Of a DNA stretch of 52,008 nucleotides, positions 51,986 to 52,008 are shown piece after piece. Positions within the stretch are counted from its first letter, which is position 1. The number at the start of each line of letters is the position of its first letter. The stretch comes from Fragilaria radians. Taxonomy: Eukaryota > Bacillariophyta > Fragilariophyceae > Fragilariales > Fragilariaceae. The notes under the pieces are model-generated. The model did no database searches and had not been told where the DNA came from. It saw only the letters and a program-made list of their open reading frames with translations. Where the stretch lies: positions 116,893 through 168,900 of the forward strand of contig CAAAJI010000053.1 of the NCBI GenBank assembly GCA_900642245.1, given 5' to 3'. Both the position numbers and the translations under genes were made by a program.

Positions 51986-52008
51986 GTAAGAAATGCATCT
52001 CATTTCAT

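Noticed and set aside
1..52008. CRISPR arrays, IS elements, phage or operon-type systems
   Set aside because: The window is eukaryotic: spliced genes, no regularly spaced repeats, no bacterial-type operons.

Overview
This window looks like nuclear DNA of a photosynthetic protist with a secondary, red-derived plastid, most likely an ochrophyte (heterokont) alga. The evidence is as follows. (1) The genes are clearly eukaryotic: SMC2, VAC14, POLD2, VTA1/LIP5, RPS7e, a mitochondrial lipoyl-type E2, OMA1 and a FUN14 protein. (2) They are split by very short GT-AG introns, mostly 60-100 nt, with GTAAGT/GTATGC-like donors. (3) Two adjacent divergent genes (a DUF1995 protein and a saccharopine-dehydrogenase-like protein) begin with an ER signal peptide ending just before a Phe, the 'ASAFAP'-type leader used to enter complex plastids. 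The species cannot be named from the sequence alone.

Layout. 0.9-2.0 kb: SpoU/TrmH RNA methyltransferase (+). 4.7-11.2 kb: SMC2 (+) converging on VAC14 (-), stop codons 29 bp apart. 12.8-13.7 kb: spliced secreted hypothetical gene (+), possibly with an 8-nt micro-exon. 14.1-14.4 kb: 3' part of a possible unlisted spliced gene (-). 15.9-21.1 kb: RWD/DUF1115 protein (+), DUF1995 plastid protein (-), saccharopine-dehydrogenase-like plastid protein (+), POLD2 (-). 23.0-30.3 kb: WSC-GH3-beta-trefoil glycosidase (+), E2/E3BP-like protein (-), alpha/beta hydrolase (+) and a candidate small membrane protein (+). 30.3-34 kb: AT-rich gene desert with a G17 tract, an orphan tRNA-like 3' half and a string of perfect hairpins. 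34-42.9 kb: type I membrane protein (+), VTA1 (-), RPS7 (+), Tudor-like/AP2 protein (-), a small spliced secreted protein (+), bromodomain gene with a 1-nt frameshift (+), FUN14 protein (-). 43.8-48 kb: HPAT/SERGT-type glycosyltransferase (-) and OMA1 (-). 51.66 kb to the end: first exon of 3-phosphoglycerate dehydrogenase (+).

Architecture. Genes form tight clusters, often convergent pairs whose stops are -20 to +71 bp apart. The clusters are separated by 1.5-4 kb AT-rich gaps. Some gaps carry decayed coding-like frames, homopolymeric G/C tracts and inverted repeats. Functions are mostly housekeeping: chromosome condensation, replication, PI(3,5)P2 and ESCRT trafficking, translation, mitochondrial quality control, serine synthesis, plastid proteins and secretory glycan metabolism. 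I do not see an operon-like pathway cluster.

Most worth a second look: the E2-like protein that has lost its catalytic His, the small spliced genes hidden in 'intergenic' DNA (40.5 kb, 29.8 kb, 14.1 kb), the possible micro-exon, the frameshifted bromodomain, and the hairpin string at 32.5-32.8 kb. Everything is read by eye; splice models and family calls were not checked with software.
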